Translations under genes and position numbers: made by a program
In this document: positions 5,341 through 7,285 of the stretch, one piece after another
Position numbering within the stretch: position 1 is the first letter of the stretch
How the letters are laid out: each line of letters begins with the position of its first letter
Notes under the pieces: model-generated
Databases searched by the model: none
Told to the model about the DNA's origin: nothing
The model's input: the letters and a program-made list of their open reading frames with translations, nothing else
Assembly: GCA_937895465.1 (NCBI GenBank)
Contig: CALAYY010000228.1
Coordinates: 1-7,285, forward strand
DNA from: an uncultured Clostridia bacterium
Lineage (GTDB): Bacteria; Bacillota; Clostridia; Christensenellales; DUVY01
Direction of reading: 5' to 3'
DNA length: 7,285 bases

Positions 5341-7285
5341 TTAATAGACCTTTTCAACTTTAACTTTCCAAATAGCACGGCTTATAACCTTCATTATCTC
5401 AACAATAGGTATTATTGCAATCGCCATAGCAAAAACAATCAGCCATTCTGTAAGGTTGAGTGGAACGCTTCTGATAACAACGGCAATCGGAGCAATTGAT
5501 ATTATCAATACTGTAAATACAATTAAAGCACCAATACTTATTATCAGCATCTTATTGCCAAATAGGTTTCGTCCAAAAATAGTCTTTCGTTCCTTATGGA
5601 TATTAAGGCAATGAAATAACTGTATTAAAGACAATGTTGCAAATGCCATTGTGGTTGCAGTTTCATTTGGATTGTCATGCCCTATCGCTCTTCCGATAAA
5701 GTATGCGCTGTAAGTAAGTATTGTCATAAAAGCGGCTTGAATTAATATGTTTCCCACAAGGAATACATTGAAAAAGCTTTCATTGGCATGCCTTGGCGGT
5801 TGCGACATAATATCGTCTTCGGCGTTATCTGCCCCCAATGCAATAGCTGGGAAAGTATCTGTTATAATGTTGATAAACAAGATTTGAACGGTATGTAAAA
5901 TTACCATATCAGCCAAAGGTCCGCCAGTTAAAGATGAAGCAAGAGTAATAATAGACGCTATAAACAAGAGTAAAATTTCACTTGCATTACATGAAAGCAA
6001 AAATCTAGTAGCTTTTTTGATATTAGCGTATATTCTTCTGCCTTCTTCTACAGCTGTGACAATACTTGCAAAGTTATCATCAGTCAAAATCATATCAGCC
6101 ACATCTTTGCTGACCTCTGAGCCTGTAATACCCATGCCAACACCAATATTGGCAGTCTTTAGAGCAGGCGCGTCATTTACACCGTCGCCAGTCATTGCAA
6201 CAATATTGCCGTTAGCCTGTAACGCTTTTACAATTCTTACCTTATGCTCGGGAGAAACTCTTGCATAAACTCTGTAATAATTGACCTTTTCTTTAAGCTC
6301 AATTTCGCTTATTTTATCAAGCTCCTCGCCTGTTATTGCATACTTTTCATTTTGAATAATATTGAGTTCTTGTGCAATGGCAACAGCAGTATCTTTGTGA
6401 TCTCCTGTTATCATTACTACCTTTATACCCGCCTTTTTACAAGTCTTTATAGACTCTTTGACTTCGGGTCTGGGAGGATCTTGCATACCAGTAAGCCCCA
6501 AAAATATAAGTTTTTGTTCTAACTCATGTTTGTCATTATCATCCGGAATCTTTTGAATGGGCTTATACGCCGCAGCTAACATCCTAAGTGCTGTGCCTGC
6601 CATTTCCTTGTTAGCCTTCAAAATATCGTCAATATGTCCTTTATTTATAGGCAATATATTGTTGCCTATCTGAATATGCGTACAGATTTTTAGCATTCTG
6701 TCAATAGCACCCTTAGTAAATACCAGATAGTCTTTTCCGATTTCATTAACAGTTGTCATAAGCTTTCTATCAGAGTCAAAAGGAAGTTCATATACTCTAG
6801 GGTATTGTCTGTTGATATCATCTTGATTAATACCGCTTTCTTGACCTAATTTGATTAGCGCTATTTCTGTAGGATCGCCTCTTTCCCCTTCCAAAACAGA
6901 GTCATTACATAGCATAAAACATTTCAAAAACAAGTCCGAAGTATTGTTTATAGGCAAGGTTTGAGGCTGCATCTTGCCGTCAAAATAATTTTTCTTAACT
7001 GTCATCTTATTTTGTGTAAGCGTACCTGTTTTGTCCGAACAAATAAACTGTACACAGCCCAAAGTTTCTACAGCGTTCATTTTACGTACAATTGAATTTC
7101 TTTTTGCCATTTTTTGAACGCCTATAGCCAATACAAGTGTAACTACAGCAGGCAGTCCTTCTGGGATTGCGGCAACAGCTATACTTACAGACAAGGTGAA
7201 AAATTCTATAAATGTAGTAAATGTAATTTGCTGTGAACTAAAGTATGCCATAAGCATATTAACACCAAAAATGACCAAACAAATA
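5341..7285 (-). CDS. Calcium-transporting P-type ATPase (P2A, SERCA/LMCA-like), 5'-truncated by window edge
   Basis: Membrane pump that uses ATP to expel cations, most likely Ca2+. The frame stays open to the window end; a TTG at 7278 is only an internal codon. Some 647 of about 880-900 residues are visible, lacking M1-M2 and the actuator domain (TGES). Counting from the TTG: tail of M3 (1-12), M4 with IPEGLP (E40), phosphorylation motif D82-KTGT (nt 7033-7035), nucleotide domain with KGA at 189-191, DPPRPE at 267-272, TGD at 291-293, GDGVND at 364-369, then M5 (about 424-447), M6 (459-482), M7 (501-528), M8 (543-561), M9 (575-598), M10 (608-632). Ion ligands compared with recalled SERCA: E40 (its E309), N431 and E434 (N768, E771), N470, T473, D474 (N796, T799, D800) are kept, while Q553 stands where E908 would be. 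PEGL with N..E in M5 separates it from heavy-metal and potassium pumps. Manganese transport is possible. Convergent with the flavodoxin-like gene. Confidence 0.93.
   Translation of the reverse strand, partial: ICLVIFGVNMLMAYFSSQQITFTTFIEFFTLSVSIAVAAIPEGLPAVVTLVLAIGVQKMAKRNSIVRKMNAVETLGCVQFICSDKTGTLTQNKMTVKKNYFDGKMQPQTLPINNTSDLFLKCFMLCNDSVLEGERGDPTEIALIKLGQESGINQDDINRQYPRVYELPFDSDRKLMTTVNEIGKDYLVFTKGAIDRMLKICTHIQIGNNILPINKGHIDDILKANKEMAGTALRMLAAAYKPIQKIPDDNDKHELEQKLIFLGLTGMQDPPRPEVKESIKTCKKAGIKVVMITGDHKDTAVAIAQELNIIQNEKYAITGEELDKISEIELKEKVNYYRVYARVSPEHKVRIVKALQANGNIVAMTGDGVNDAPALKTANIGVGMGITGSEVSKDVADMILTDDNFASIVTAVEEGRRIYANIKKATRFLLSCNASEILLLFIASIITLASSLTGGPLADMVILHTVQILFINIITDTFPAIALGADNAEDDIMSQPPRHANESFFNVFLVGNILIQAAFMTILTYSAYFIGRAIGHDNPNETATTMAFATLSLIQLFHCLNIHKERKTIFGRNLFGNKMLIISIGALIVFTVLIISIAPIAVVIRSVPLNLTEWLIVFAMAIAIIPIVEIMKVISRAIWKVKVEKVY

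Noticed and set aside
6017..6522. Two plus-strand open frames (6017-6268 and 6244-6522) antisense to the calcium pump gene
   Set aside because: They lie opposite conserved hinge and nucleotide-domain coding sequence, and their translations match no family I recognise.
7276..7278. TTG on the minus strand as the start of the calcium pump gene
   Set aside because: It lies within transmembrane segment 3, the frame continues to the window edge, and a pump starting here would lack the actuator domain.

Overview
This is an A+T-rich window (roughly two-thirds A+T by eye) of a bacterial genome. Strong AAGGAG-type ribosome binding sites, tight gene spacing and U-tract hairpin terminators fit a low-GC Firmicute. 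The resemblance of the two sugar phosphorylases to those of cellulolytic clostridia (Clostridium/Acetivibrio thermocellum type) points to the class Clostridia. No species can be named from the sequence alone.

Left part (1-4671, plus strand): two glycoside hydrolase family 94 phosphorylase genes form an operon. The first is the 3' three quarters of a cellodextrin phosphorylase gene; its beginning lies outside the window. Nine bases after its stop comes a complete cellobiose phosphorylase gene. Together they would shorten imported cellodextrins by phosphorolysis: the first trims longer chains down towards cellobiose, releasing glucose 1-phosphate, and the second splits cellobiose into glucose 1-phosphate and glucose. 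This saves ATP compared with hydrolysis followed by kinases. A hairpin terminator at 4711-4746 ends the unit.

Middle (4747-5254, plus strand): a short A+T-rich promoter region with an extended -10 box lies very close to the start of a 139-residue flavodoxin-like protein. Its phosphate-binding loop departs from the usual pattern.

Right part (5341-7285, minus strand): the 3' part of a P-type ATPase gene of the calcium-pump (P2A, SERCA/LMCA-like) group, running towards the flavodoxin gene and cut by the window end. The two convergent genes share one symmetrical hairpin at 5283-5320 that can terminate transcription from both sides.

The window looks like ordinary core metabolism and transport. 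I see no mobile element, CRISPR array, RNA gene or new defence-like system. The most notable points are the intact two-step phosphorolytic pathway, the in-frame DNA repeat in the substrate loop of the cellodextrin phosphorylase, the very short predicted leader and unusual P-loop of the flavodoxin, and the ion-site residue pattern of the calcium pump.
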